A DNA stretch of 7,741 bases, taken from positions 1 to 7,741 of the forward strand of contig JAQGNM010000456.1 in assembly GCA_028291845.1 (NCBI GenBank), written 5' to 3'. This stretch comes from Massilia sp. (GTDB lineage Bacteria; Pseudomonadota; Gammaproteobacteria; Burkholderiales; Burkholderiaceae_D). The notes beneath the pieces are model-generated. The model ran no database searches, was not told where the DNA came from, and saw only the letters and a program-made list of their open reading frames with translations. Positions 1 through 6,755 of this stretch are shown here, in pieces; the stretch's first letter is position 1; each line of letters opens with the position of its first letter. Position numbers and translations under genes: made by a program.

Positions 1-496
1 GCGCCTGCTGCGCCTGCTGCGCATACGCCGCCGTCAGCGGATCGACGTCGAAGGGCAGCATGCGGCCCAGCGAGCCGGCCATGCCGCCGATGGTGCTGCC
101 CAGTCCCGACTGGCCGAACAGGCCGCCGACGGCGCCGCCGAGCGGGCGCGCTACCTGACCGATCATATTGCCGAGCCAGCCTTGAGGGTCGATTTGCTGG
201 CCCATCTGCTGCTGTTGCAACTGCTGCTGCAACTGCTGTTGTAACTGCTGTTGCAGCTGCTGTTGCTGCGCCTGTTGTGCGTAGGCTTGCGCAACCGGGT
301 CGGCGCCGAACGGCAGCAGACTGCCGACCAGGCCGCCGATGCCGGAGCCGATGTTTTGTCCGAGGCCGGGCTGGTGGAACAGGCCGCCGATGCCCTTGCC
401 GATCAAGCCGCCCAGGGGGCCACCCAACATGCCGCCCGCCAGAAATTGCGGCTCGAGCGTTTGTCCGATACCGTACTGCTGTTGTAATCCAGTCAT
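1..496 (-). CDS. Gln/Gly-rich repeat protein of unknown function (partial, 3' end outside window)
   Basis: I do not recognise this gene. It starts at the ATG at 496-494, preceded on the minus strand by GTGGAG (GGAG about 7 nt from the ATG), and stays open for 165 codons to the left edge. There is no signal peptide at the N-terminus. Residues 21-61 are rich in GG and GxxxG glycine-zipper steps ending in LLPF. Residues 67-80 read DPVAQAYAQQAQ-like, followed by a (LQQQ)4 tract at 81-96. The module then repeats: residues 118-165 again give PLGG, GLFGQ, GLG, IGG, MLPF, DP and AYAQQAQQ. The protein is therefore at least two copies of one module, and the second copy reaches the window edge, so more may follow. 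Glycine zippers of this kind are known in membrane-inserting or self-assembling proteins, but that role here is inference. Codon use fits the host genome. Confidence is high that it is coding and low on function. Confidence 0.8.
   Translation of the reverse strand, partial: MTGLQQQYGIGQTLEPQFLAGGMLGGPLGGLIGKGIGGLFHQPGLGQNIGSGIGGLVGSLLPFGADPVAQAYAQQAQQQQLQQQLQQQLQQQLQQQQMGQQIDPQGWLGNMIGQVARPLGGAVGGLFGQSGLGSTIGGMAGSLGRMLPFDVDPLTAAYAQQAQQA
209..256 (-). repeat. Four tandem 12-bp units encoding (LeuGlnGlnGln)4
   Basis: On the minus strand, units of the form YTRCARCAGCAG occur four times in tandem, followed by one more CAG at 206-208. They encode Leu-Gln-Gln-Gln repeated four times. The units differ only at synonymous positions (CTG/TTA/TTG and CAA/CAG), which points to selection on the protein repeat rather than very recent slippage. 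The tract sits between the two glycine-zipper modules of the host protein and may be a flexible or helical linker. Confidence 0.8.
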
Positions 497-551
497 AGTG
501 TTCTCCACTTATATATAGTTGTTGTCGATACGCGACGCTCACCATGGTGTC

Positions 552-567
552 GGCGCCGCGCGGCGCC
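552..567. repeat. 16-bp perfect GC palindrome in the divergent intergenic gap
   Basis: GGCGCCGC is followed directly by its reverse complement GCGGCGCC. It lies in the 297-base gap (497-793) between the minus-strand Gln-rich gene and earP, about 55 bases upstream of the Gln-rich start. In transcript from that gene it could form a hairpin, but GC-only palindromes are common in such genomes. Elsewhere the gap holds a T-rich patch at 665-686 and a possible -10 at 728-733; I see no small gene or RNA in it. Confidence 0.35.
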
Positions 568-727
568 AACGAACGGCTGCACGCCTCCCGCTCCCGCGTA
601 TTTGTCACGCCAGGCGCTGCTGCTCGTTCATCGGTCAGGGTAGGACAGGGGGGCTAGAACGAAGTTTTGACTTATTTGCGTTTTTTGGGGGCGACTACGA
701 CTGGCACAGAAGTGCGCCACAAAACGG

Positions 728-733
728 TAAAAT
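728..733 (+). promoter_or_regulatory. Possible -10 element for earP
   Basis: TAAAAT matches the sigma-70 -10 consensus at five of six positions in an otherwise GC-rich stretch. It would start transcription near 740, leaving a leader of about 54 nt to the ATG at 794. No convincing -35 stands at 16-18 bp; the TTGACT at 667-672 is too far upstream. A weak call. Confidence 0.3.
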
Positions 734-793
734 AGCCGCCCGCGCGCCGTGCCGCGCCCGTTCACCCGCGCTGCGACGGCAGCACATCGACCC

Positions 794-1990
794 ATGACAA
801 GTCTTTCCCATCAAGCAGGCGGCGCCGCGCCGAGCCTCGCCCTGTTTTGCAAAGTGGTCGACAATTTCGGCGACATCGGCATCTGCTGGCGCCTGTCGCG
901 CCAGTTGCAGTGCGAGCACGGCGTCGACGTCACCTTGTGGGTCGACGACCTTGCCACCTTCAAGCGCATCTGCCCGCCAGTGGACCCGGCCGCGCCGGTC
1001 CAGCGGGTGGCCGGCGTCACGGTGCGCCACTGGTCAGGACAGGACGGCGTGTTCACCCCGGCCGACGTGGCCGACACGGTCATCGAATTTTTTGCCGTCG
1101 ACATCCCGCCCGGCTACATCGACGCCATGGCGCAATGCACGCCGCGCCCGGTGTGGCTGAACCTGGAGGGCATGAGCGCCGAGGAGTGGGTCGAGGGCTG
1201 CCACACCTTGCCGTCGACCCATCCGCGCCTGGGGCTGATCAAGCATTTCTTTTTTCCCGGTTTTACGCCAAGGACCGGCGGCCTGCTGCGCGAAACCGGG
1301 CTCGACGCCGAGCGCCTTGCCTTCCAGGCCGACCCGGCCGCGCGCAGGGGCTTCCTGGCCGCCCTCGGCGTGAGCGACACTGAGCAGGCCGCCTTCAAGG
1401 TCTCGCTGTTTTGCTATCCGCATGCGCCGGTGGCGGCCCTGTTCGCCGCCTGGCGTGAGCACGACACGCCGCTGGTTTGCCTGGTGCCGGAGGGCGTGGC
1501 GCAGGATGCCGTCGGCGACTTTCTCGGCGCCGCGGCAATACCGGGCGCGGCGGCCACGCGCGGCGCCCTGACCGTGCGGGTGGTGCCGTTCATGGCGCAG
1601 CCCGACTACGACAAGCTGCTGTGGGCGTGCGACCTGAACCTGGTGCGCGGCGAGGATTCGATCGTGCGGGCGCAGTGGGCCGGCCGTCCGTTTGTCTGGC
1701 ACATCTACCCGCAGGACGAGAATTTGCATCACGTGAAACTGCGCGCTTTCCTGGGGCGTTTCTCGCCGCAACTGGAAGCGGCCAATGCCTTCAATCTGCG
1801 CTGGAACGATGCTATCGACAGCCGGGGCGACTGGAGCGAGACGTGGCGCGCATACTTCGGCGCCCACCCCGCCAGCGCCGAGCGCGCCGAGCAGTGGCAG
1901 CGCGCGATAGCGGACAACGGCGACCTGGCGTCGAATCTGTTGCGTTTTGCCGGAGCGGTGCGGCGGCAAAGCGCTCAGCGCGCTATCTAG
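794..1990 (+). CDS. earP: EF-P arginine-32 rhamnosyltransferase EarP
   Basis: EarP (DUF2331, glycosyltransferase family GT104) transfers L-rhamnose from dTDP-beta-L-rhamnose to Arg32 of elongation factor P in the cytoplasm, with inversion. The N-terminus carries the family motif VVDNFGDIG with Asp23 and Asp27, spaced as the two essential aspartates in characterised EarP proteins. The C-terminal nucleotide-sugar region carries RGEDS with Glu287, then WAGRPFVWHIYPQDE. The product is 398 aa, close to the usual 370-400. I chose the ATG at 794 because the conserved FCKVVDNFGDIG begins near residue 18. An in-frame GTG at 749 would add 15 residues not typical of the family. Neither start has a strong Shine-Dalgarno. 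efp lies 191 bases downstream on the same strand, the usual pairing. The rmlBDAC genes that supply dTDP-rhamnose are not in this window. Confidence 0.96.
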   Translation: MTSLSHQAGGAAPSLALFCKVVDNFGDIGICWRLSRQLQCEHGVDVTLWVDDLATFKRICPPVDPAAPVQRVAGVTVRHWSGQDGVFTPADVADTVIEFFAVDIPPGYIDAMAQCTPRPVWLNLEGMSAEEWVEGCHTLPSTHPRLGLIKHFFFPGFTPRTGGLLRETGLDAERLAFQADPAARRGFLAALGVSDTEQAAFKVSLFCYPHAPVAALFAAWREHDTPLVCLVPEGVAQDAVGDFLGAAAIPGAAATRGALTVRVVPFMAQPDYDKLLWACDLNLVRGEDSIVRAQWAGRPFVWHIYPQDENLHHVKLRAFLGRFSPQLEAANAFNLRWNDAIDSRGDWSETWRAYFGAHPASAERAEQWQRAIADNGDLASNLLRFAGAVRRQSAQRAI

Positions 1991-1996
1991 ATGCGG

Positions 1997-2002
1997 TATA
2001 AT
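1997..2002 (+). promoter_or_regulatory. -10 element (TATAAT), probable efp promoter
   Basis: A perfect TATAAT lies seven bases after the earP stop codon. No good -35 is visible at 16-18 bp (around 1974-1980 the sequence is CTCAGCG). If used, it starts transcription near 2009 and gives efp an unusually long leader of about 170 nt containing the inverted repeat at 2022-2075. It suggests efp can be transcribed independently of earP. Confidence 0.55.
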
Positions 2003-2021
2003 GCGCGGTTGATTTGGAGCA

Positions 2022-2075
2022 CCTGACAAGACGCCCATGGTGGCAATGGCTTTTTTCCCTGAACGTCTTGTCAGG
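2022..2075 (+). promoter_or_regulatory. 12-bp perfect inverted repeat in the efp leader
   Basis: CCTGACAAGACG at 2022-2033 is exactly complementary to CGTCTTGTCAGG at 2064-2075, with 30 bases between. In RNA this is a 12-bp stem starting about 14 nt after the predicted efp transcription start. No T-run follows the stem, so it is not a standard terminator. The loop contains its own small hairpin followed by six T. In DNA the arms are 42 bp centre to centre, about four helical turns, so a regulator binding both arms is the alternative reading. Function is not known. Confidence 0.6.
2033..2056 (+). terminator. Weak terminator-like hairpin inside the inverted repeat
   Basis: GCC(C)AT at 2033-2038 can pair with ATGGC at 2046-2050 around a 7-nt loop, with one bulged C, and is followed directly by TTTTTT at 2051-2056. 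The stem is only about 5 bp, so it would be a weak terminator. It could end earP transcripts or attenuate readthrough into efp. It lies almost wholly within the loop of the 12-bp stem and shares only base 2033 with that stem. Confidence 0.3.
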
Positions 2076-2181
2076 CGCCCTGGTTGGAAACTCTTAATTT
2101 GAGATCAAACGCGCTTCAGGCGATTCGGGCCAGGCGGCGGCAGATGATTTTTTAGCAAACCACTTTTTAGAACTATTTATT

Positions 2182-2757
2182 ATGAAACCTGCAAAAGAAA
2201 TTCGCGTTGGCAATATCATCATGGTCGACAGCAAGCCAATGATCGTGCTGCGCTCTGACGTCAACGGTTCGAGCCGTACCGGCTTCACCTACAAGTGGAA
2301 GATGAAAAATCTTCTGACCAACAGCCCGATGGAAAACGTCTTCCGCGGCGACGACAAGTTCGACGTCGTCGTGCTCGACAAGAAGCCGGTCACCTACTCG
2401 TACTTCGCCGATCCGCTGTTCGTCTTCATGGATGAAGAATACAACCAGTACGAAATCGAAGAAGAGAACCTGGGCGACGCCTTGCACTACCTGAAGGACG
2501 GCATGGAATGCGAAGCCGTGTTCTACGACGGCAAAGCCATCTCGGTCGAACTGCCGACCACCATCCAGCGCGTGGTCGCCTATGCCGAGCCAGCCGTCAA
2601 GGGCAATACTTCGGGCAACGTCCTGAAGGAAGCCAAGCTGGAAAACGCCATCGAAGCGAACCGTCACACCATCTCGGTGCCGCTGTTCGTCAGCCAGGAC
2701 GACACCATCGAAGTCGACACCCGCACCAACGAATACAAGCGCGTCATCCGCAACTAA
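2182..2757 (+). CDS. efp: Translation elongation factor P
   Basis: EF-P binds between the P and E sites of stalled ribosomes and promotes peptide bond formation at consecutive prolines. The product is 191 aa, near the usual 185-190. Residues 3-65 form the KOW-like N-terminal domain (AKEIRVGNIIMV; KMKNLLTN), residues 66-125 the central OB domain, and residues 126-191 the S1-like C-terminal domain ending VPLFVSQDDTIEVDTRTNEYKRV. The modification loop reads NGSSRTG with Arg at position 32, the residue rhamnosylated by EarP, rather than the Lys34 of the EpmA/EpmB type. The flanking residues differ from the SGRN form common in Pseudomonas and Neisseria. No clear Shine-Dalgarno precedes the ATG; the leader just upstream is AT-rich. 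An intrinsic terminator follows 16 bases after the stop. Confidence 0.98.
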   Translation: MKPAKEIRVGNIIMVDSKPMIVLRSDVNGSSRTGFTYKWKMKNLLTNSPMENVFRGDDKFDVVVLDKKPVTYSYFADPLFVFMDEEYNQYEIEEENLGDALHYLKDGMECEAVFYDGKAISVELPTTIQRVVAYAEPAVKGNTSGNVLKEAKLENAIEANRHTISVPLFVSQDDTIEVDTRTNEYKRVIRN

Positions 2758-2773
2758 GATTGCCTGCTTTATC

Positions 2774-2805
2774 AAAAACGCTGCCTGCATGGCAGCGTTT
2801 TTTTT
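2774..2805 (+). terminator. Intrinsic terminator of efp
   Basis: ACGCTGCC at 2778-2785 pairs perfectly with GGCAGCGT at 2791-2798 around a TGCAT loop. It is followed by a run of eight T at 2798-2805, and the preceding A-run at 2774-2778 can extend the stem. This is a textbook rho-independent terminator just after the efp stop. It separates efp from the downstream amidase gene. Confidence 0.92.
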
Positions 2806-2873
2806 CGTCCAAGCAATATTGTTGTACCCGATTTACGCTACCATCGTCCGCTCATCTACTCACGGAGCAATGC

Positions 2874-4490
2874 ATGGATCGCAGGGATTTTGTTCGGATC
2901 GGCGCGGCAGCCGGCGCCGCCGCGGCCGCGATGGCCGCCACTTCAAGCAGCAGCGCCGCGCCGGCGGTGATTGGCGCCGGGATTCTCGAAGCGGGCGTGC
3001 TGGAGCAGCAGGCGGCGATGGCGGCGGGCGGTTTGAGCGCCGTTTCGCTGGCCCGGCAGTACCTGGCGCGCATCGCCGCCATCGACAAGCGCGGACCGGC
3101 GCTCAACGCCGTGATCGAACTCAATCCCGACGCCATCGCGATTGCCCGCGCGCTCGATGCGGAAAGGGCCGCCGGCAAGCTGCGCGGACCGCTGCACGGC
3201 ATCCCGGTTCTACTGAAAGACAATATCGCCACCGCCGACAAGATGAGCACCAGCGCCGGTTCGCTGGCCTTGAACGGCGTGCGCGCCAGCCGCGACGCGT
3301 TTGTAGCGGCGCAGCTGCGCGCGGCCGGCGCCGTCATCCTCGGCAAAACCAACCTGTCCGAATGGGCGAATATGCGCTCGACCCATTCGGTCAGCGGCTG
3401 GAGCGGGCGCGGCGGCTTGACCAAAAATCCGTATGCGCTCGACCGCAATACCAGCGGCTCCAGTTCCGGCTCCGGCGCGGCGATCGCCGCCAGCCTGGCC
3501 ACCCTGGCGGTAGGCACCGAAACCGATGGCTCGATCGTCTCGCCGGCGTCGACCTGCGGCCTGGTCGGCATCTAGCCGACGCTGGGCCTGGTCAGCCGCA
3601 GCGGCATCATCCCGATCGCCGCCTCGCAGGACACCGCCGGCCCGATGACACGCAGCGTCAGCGACGCCGCCCTGATGCTGGCGGCGATGGCCGGCGCCGA
3701 CCGGCTCGATGCCGTCACCGGTGAATCGAGCGCGCGCGATGCGGCAGGCCGTGCCGCCGATTACGCCAGGGCGCTGGCGCCGGGCGGCTTGAAGGGCAAG
3801 CGGCTCGGCGTGGCGCGCAATTTCTTCGGCCGCGCCGACGGCGTCGACGCTGTCATCGAAAAGGCGCTGGCGGTGCTGGCGGCGCAAGGCGCGATCCTGG
3901 TCGACGTCAAGGTGCCCAATACCGACAAGTACGACGACAGCGAGACCGAGGTGCTGCTGTACGAATTCAAGCCGGGCCTGGCCGCGTACCTGGCCGACTA
4001 CGCGCCGCACGCGCCGGTGAAGAACATGGCCGACGTGGTGGCGTTCAATGTCAAAAACGCCGGCCACGAAATGCGCTTTTTCGGCCAGGAGCATTTGCTC
4101 AAAGCGCAGGACAAGGGCGCCCTGACCGACAAGGCCTATCTCGATGCGCTTGCCAACAACCGCCGCTACGCGCGCGAGGAGGGCATCGACCAGGTACTGA
4201 AAGAACACAAGCTCGATGCGCTGGTGGCGCCCACCGGCGGCGTCGCCTGGCTGACCGATTTCATCAACGGCGACCATTACGGCGGCAGCTTCTCGTCGCC
4301 GGCGGCGGTGGCGGGCTACCCGCACATCACGGTGCCGGCCGGTTTTCTGAACGGCCTGCCGGTGGGGCTGTCGTTTGTCGGCACGGCGTTTACTGAGGCG
4401 GCGCTGATCGGCATGGCCTACGGCTACGAGCAGGCCAGCCGGCAGCGCCGCGCGCCGACGTTTCCGGCCTCGGTCAACATGAAGGCGTAA
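2874..4490 (+). pseudogene. Tat-exported amidase-signature hydrolase, interrupted by an in-frame TAG
   Basis: The ATG at 2874 has a good GGAG at 2864-2867. Residues 1-30 form a twin-arginine signal (DRRDFVR followed by an Ala-rich hydrophobic stretch), so the product would be periplasmic. The amidase-signature catalytic triad is present: Lys115 in LLKDN, Ser196 in GSSSGSG and Ser220 in TDGSI. Codon 234 (3573-3575) is TAG, exactly where the family has Lys in the GLKPT/GIKPT motif. One base change from AAG explains it. The same frame then runs open to the TAA at 4488-4490 with typical family sequence (PTLGLVSRSG, SQDTAGPMTR, and near the end GYPHITVPAGF and GLPVGLSFVG). Read through, it would be a normal full-length enzyme of 538 codons. 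The 233-residue product would keep the triad but lose more than half the fold, so it is probably inactive. A sequencing error is the main alternative. The amide substrate cannot be told from sequence. Confidence 0.88.
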
Positions 4491-4507
4491 GCAGGCCGAA
4501 CTTTGCA

Positions 4508-4537
4508 TTGACAGATATGCGACACATGTCGCATACT
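4508..4537 (+). promoter_or_regulatory. Sigma-70-type promoter of the TonB-dependent receptor
   Basis: A consensus -35 TTGACA at 4508-4513 is followed after 18 bp by CATACT at 4532-4537, a four-of-six match to the -10. Transcription would start near 4544, about 20 nt ahead of the ATG at 4564. The spacer and -10 are covered by the palindrome at 4516-4535. That arrangement fits a promoter kept off by a bound repressor. Confidence 0.55.
4516..4535. promoter_or_regulatory. 20-bp palindromic operator candidate
   Basis: TATGCGACA-CA-TGTCGCATA has two perfectly complementary 9-bp arms and a 2-bp centre. It begins two bases after the -35 hexamer and runs into the -10. Its symmetry and length fit a homodimeric repressor such as those of the TetR, GntR or MarR families. 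It does not resemble a Fur box (GATAATGATAATCATTATC) and I cannot name the regulator. No regulator gene lies nearby in the window. Confidence 0.6.
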
Positions 4538-4563
4538 TGGCTTCGTTGTCACATGGAGTCAGT

Positions 4564-6720
4564 ATGAAGCCGTCAATGCCGCGTTTCAAGGCGATACGCC
4601 TTTCCCCGCTGCTGTACTTGTTGTATTCAACCGGTGTATTCGCGCAGCACGATGCGCCGCCCGTGCCCGTGCCCGTGCCCGCTCCCGCTCCCGCTCTCGC
4701 TCCCGCCAGCGTGGAAATCAGCGCCACCCGCGACCGCGCCCGCCAGCAGGACACGGCGGCGATGACGGTGATTCGGCGCGACGAGCTGCTGCGCTTCGGC
4801 GACCAGAGCGTGGCAGACGCCCTCAAGCGGGTGCCCGGCATCACCGTCGGCGGCGTGCAGGGCCGCGGCGGGGAAATTCGCATGCGGGGACTGGGCAACG
4901 GCTATACACGGGTGCTGCTCGACGGCCAGCCGGCGCCCAGCGGCTTCGCCATCGAATCGATCTCGCCGGACCAGATCGAGCGGGTCGAAGTGCAGCGCGT
5001 GGCGACGGCGGACAGCGGCGCCCAGGCCATCGCCGGCACCATCAACATCGTGCTGCGCAAAGCTAGCGCCAAGCCGGAACGCGAGTTCAAGGCGGCGCTG
5101 TCGCTGGCGCACGACCGCGCCACTGCCGAGTTGAATGGGCAGTTCAGCGGCCAGTTCGACAGGGTCAACGCCTCGCTCGGGGTGGTGGCGGTCGACGCCC
5201 GCGCCGCCATTGCCTCCACCGACCGCGAAAGCGGCTTCGATGCTGCCGGCGGCGTGATCCTGGACCGCAGCAGCCGCTCGCGCCAGGACGAACACCGCCC
5301 CACCATCAACCTGACGCCGCGGCTGGTGTGGACGCTGCCGAACGGCGACACGCTGACATCGCAAAACTTCCTGCGCTTTCTGGCGCTCGACATGCGCACC
5401 CGCAACAGCGAGCGCACCGCGCTGGGCGAGCCGACCAGCTTTCCGGATAATAGCGCGCAGTTCCGCGCCCATACGCGCACCCAGCGCAGCGACCTTTTGT
5501 GGCTGCACCAGATGGAGCAGGGCGCGCGCCTGGAAGTGCAGCTGGGCCTCAGTCGTTTCCGCCGCCGCGCCACCAACGACTTCGAAGGCGCCGCCGTCGA
5601 TCCGAGTGATAACGTCTCGCGCATCGTCGACTCGACGGCGAAGGAAGACAACTGGAGCCTGACGGGAAAGTGGACCATCGGCACCCTCGCGCCGCTGCTT
5701 GGACATGCGCTGGTGGCCGGCTGGGACGCCGCGCGCGGCGAGCGCACCGAGACCCGCTTCGAACTTATGCACGAAGTGTCCACGGCGCGGCTGGCGCGGC
5801 TGGCGCTGTACCTGCAGGACGACTGGACGGTCACGCCCGCCTTGTCGCTGTCGCTGGGCGCGCGCTACGAAGCCTTCCACATCGACAGCTCCGGCAACGT
5901 GCTCGACACGGTTAAGCGCCGTTTATACGCCGGCGGCCCGCTGCTGCAGGCGCGCCTTAAAACGTCGCAGGACGGCCAGGTGCGCCTTGGCCTGACCCGC
6001 ACCTTCAAGCTGCCGACCCTGGCCAGGTTGTCGATGCGGCGCTACACGGTCGACAACAACAACTCGCCGCTGACGCCTGACGAGCAGGGCAACGCCGCGC
6101 TGCTGCCGGAGCGCGCCTGGGGACTGGACCTGGCCTATGAACATTACTTCAGCAAGAGCGCCATGCTCAGCGCCAGCGTGTATGCGCGGCGCATCGACGA
6201 CGTCACCGTCGCCCGCATCGAACAGCGCGCTGCGAGCTGGGTACAGACGCCGGTCAACGCCGGCCGCGCCGACACGCGCGGCATCGAGCTGGAAGGCAAG
6301 AGCACGCTGGCCGGCTTCGAGTTGCGCGCCAACGCCGCGCGCAACTGGTCGCGCATCGACAGCCTGCCGTCGCCCGGCAACCGCTTGCCGGACCAGGCGC
6401 CGTTCAGCGCCGGCGCCGGCGTCGACCGCCGCATCGACGGCTGGCCGCTGACCTTGAGCGCCAACCTGACGATCCAGGGCGGCGCGCAATCGCGCTACGC
6501 CGAGCGCATCCTGGTGACCGGCGCCACCCAGCGCGAACTCAATCTGGCGGCGCTGTGGCGCGTCGATGCGCGCAGCAGCTGGCGGCTGTCGGCGTCGAAC
6601 CTGCTGGCGCAGCGCAACGACAGCACGGCGCAATTTCGCGACGCGGCCGGCAGTTTGCGCTCGCTGACGGCAACGCCGACGTGGACCACGCTGCGGCTGG
6701 CGTATGAGCGCAAGATGTAG
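4564..6720 (+). CDS. TonB-dependent outer-membrane receptor, substrate unknown
   Basis: This is a TonB-dependent receptor of the FepA/CirA-like class, which imports a ligand across the outer membrane using energy from TonB-ExbB-ExbD. The ATG at 4564 is chosen because GGAG lies at 4555-4558 and it gives a clean signal peptide (residues 1-27, cleavage after VFA). A Pro/Val/Ala tract at residues 33-48 links it to a possible TonB-box-like VEISATR at 50-56. The plug spans about 57-167 (VADALKRVPGITV, GGEIRMRGLG, RVLLDGQP, IERVEVQRV, GTINIVLRK). The beta-barrel fills about 168-718 and ends in a short strand, TTLRLAYERKM, finishing on Met rather than the usual aromatic residue. The length of 718 aa is normal. 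The substrate cannot be assigned: there is no Fur box, and no siderophore or transporter gene is adjacent. It lies 73 bases after the broken amidase gene and has its own promoter. Confidence 0.9.
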   Translation: MKPSMPRFKAIRLSPLLYLLYSTGVFAQHDAPPVPVPVPAPAPALAPASVEISATRDRARQQDTAAMTVIRRDELLRFGDQSVADALKRVPGITVGGVQGRGGEIRMRGLGNGYTRVLLDGQPAPSGFAIESISPDQIERVEVQRVATADSGAQAIAGTINIVLRKASAKPEREFKAALSLAHDRATAELNGQFSGQFDRVNASLGVVAVDARAAIASTDRESGFDAAGGVILDRSSRSRQDEHRPTINLTPRLVWTLPNGDTLTSQNFLRFLALDMRTRNSERTALGEPTSFPDNSAQFRAHTRTQRSDLLWLHQMEQGARLEVQLGLSRFRRRATNDFEGAAVDPSDNVSRIVDSTAKEDNWSLTGKWTIGTLAPLLGHALVAGWDAARGERTETRFELMHEVSTARLARLALYLQDDWTVTPALSLSLGARYEAFHIDSSGNVLDTVKRRLYAGGPLLQARLKTSQDGQVRLGLTRTFKLPTLARLSMRRYTVDNNNSPLTPDEQGNAALLPERAWGLDLAYEHYFSKSAMLSASVYARRIDDVTVARIEQRAASWVQTPVNAGRADTRGIELEGKSTLAGFELRANAARNWSRIDSLPSPGNRLPDQAPFSAGAGVDRRIDGWPLTLSANLTIQGGAQSRYAERILVTGATQRELNLAALWRVDARSSWRLSASNLLAQRNDSTAQFRDAAGSLRSLTATPTWTTLRLAYERKM
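4660..4707 (+). repeat. Eight-unit hexanucleotide tract encoding Pro-Val/Ala linker
   Basis: Three CCCGTG units, three CCCGCT, one CTCGCT and one CCCGCC run head to tail inside the receptor gene. They encode (Pro-Val)3(Pro-Ala)3-Leu-Ala-Pro-Ala between the signal peptide and the plug. Gain or loss of a unit by slippage keeps the frame, so the tract should change linker length and not switch the gene off. Confidence 0.8.
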
Positions 6721-6726
6721 CGTGCG

Positions 6727-6753
6727 GCGGGGAGGCGGCACTGCCTGCCCCGC
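6727..6753. terminator. Convergent-gene hairpin, possible bidirectional terminator
   Basis: GCGGGGAGGC at 6727-6736 pairs with GCCTGCCCCGC at 6743-6753 around a GGCACT loop, with one bulged G at 6747. It sits in the 35-base gap between the stop codons of the receptor and the minus-strand lipoprotein. There is no T-run on either side, so it may stop RNA decay or help termination without being a canonical intrinsic terminator. Confidence 0.5.
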
Positions 6754-6755
6754 GC

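Noticed and set aside
194..277. CAG-rich repetitive stretch considered as a CRISPR-like or non-coding repeat
   Set aside because: It has no spacers, the repeats are contiguous and in frame, and they encode Gln-rich protein with synonymous variation.
702..716. Sigma-54-like TGGCAC...TGC upstream of earP
   Set aside because: The -24 half matches, but the spacing to GC is one base short and the -12 half is poor.
749..793. GTG start at 749 for earP
   Set aside because: It adds 15 residues unlike the family N-terminus, has no Shine-Dalgarno, and would start only about 9 nt after the likely transcription start.
1034..2038. A 334-codon minus-strand open frame opposite earP
   Set aside because: It is antisense to earP, its composition is typical of a shadow frame, and no motif is present.
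3573..3575. Pyrrolysine encoded by the TAG, since it replaces a conserved Lys
   Set aside because: Pyrrolysine insertion is not known in betaproteobacteria, no pyl genes are in view, and a single AAG to TAG change is far simpler.
3210..4898. A 562-codon open frame on the minus strand opposite the amidase and receptor start
   Set aside because: It overlaps conserved plus-strand coding sequence in frame with known motifs, and its translation is Arg/Ala/Gly-rich with no recognisable domain. Such frames arise from GC-biased third positions.
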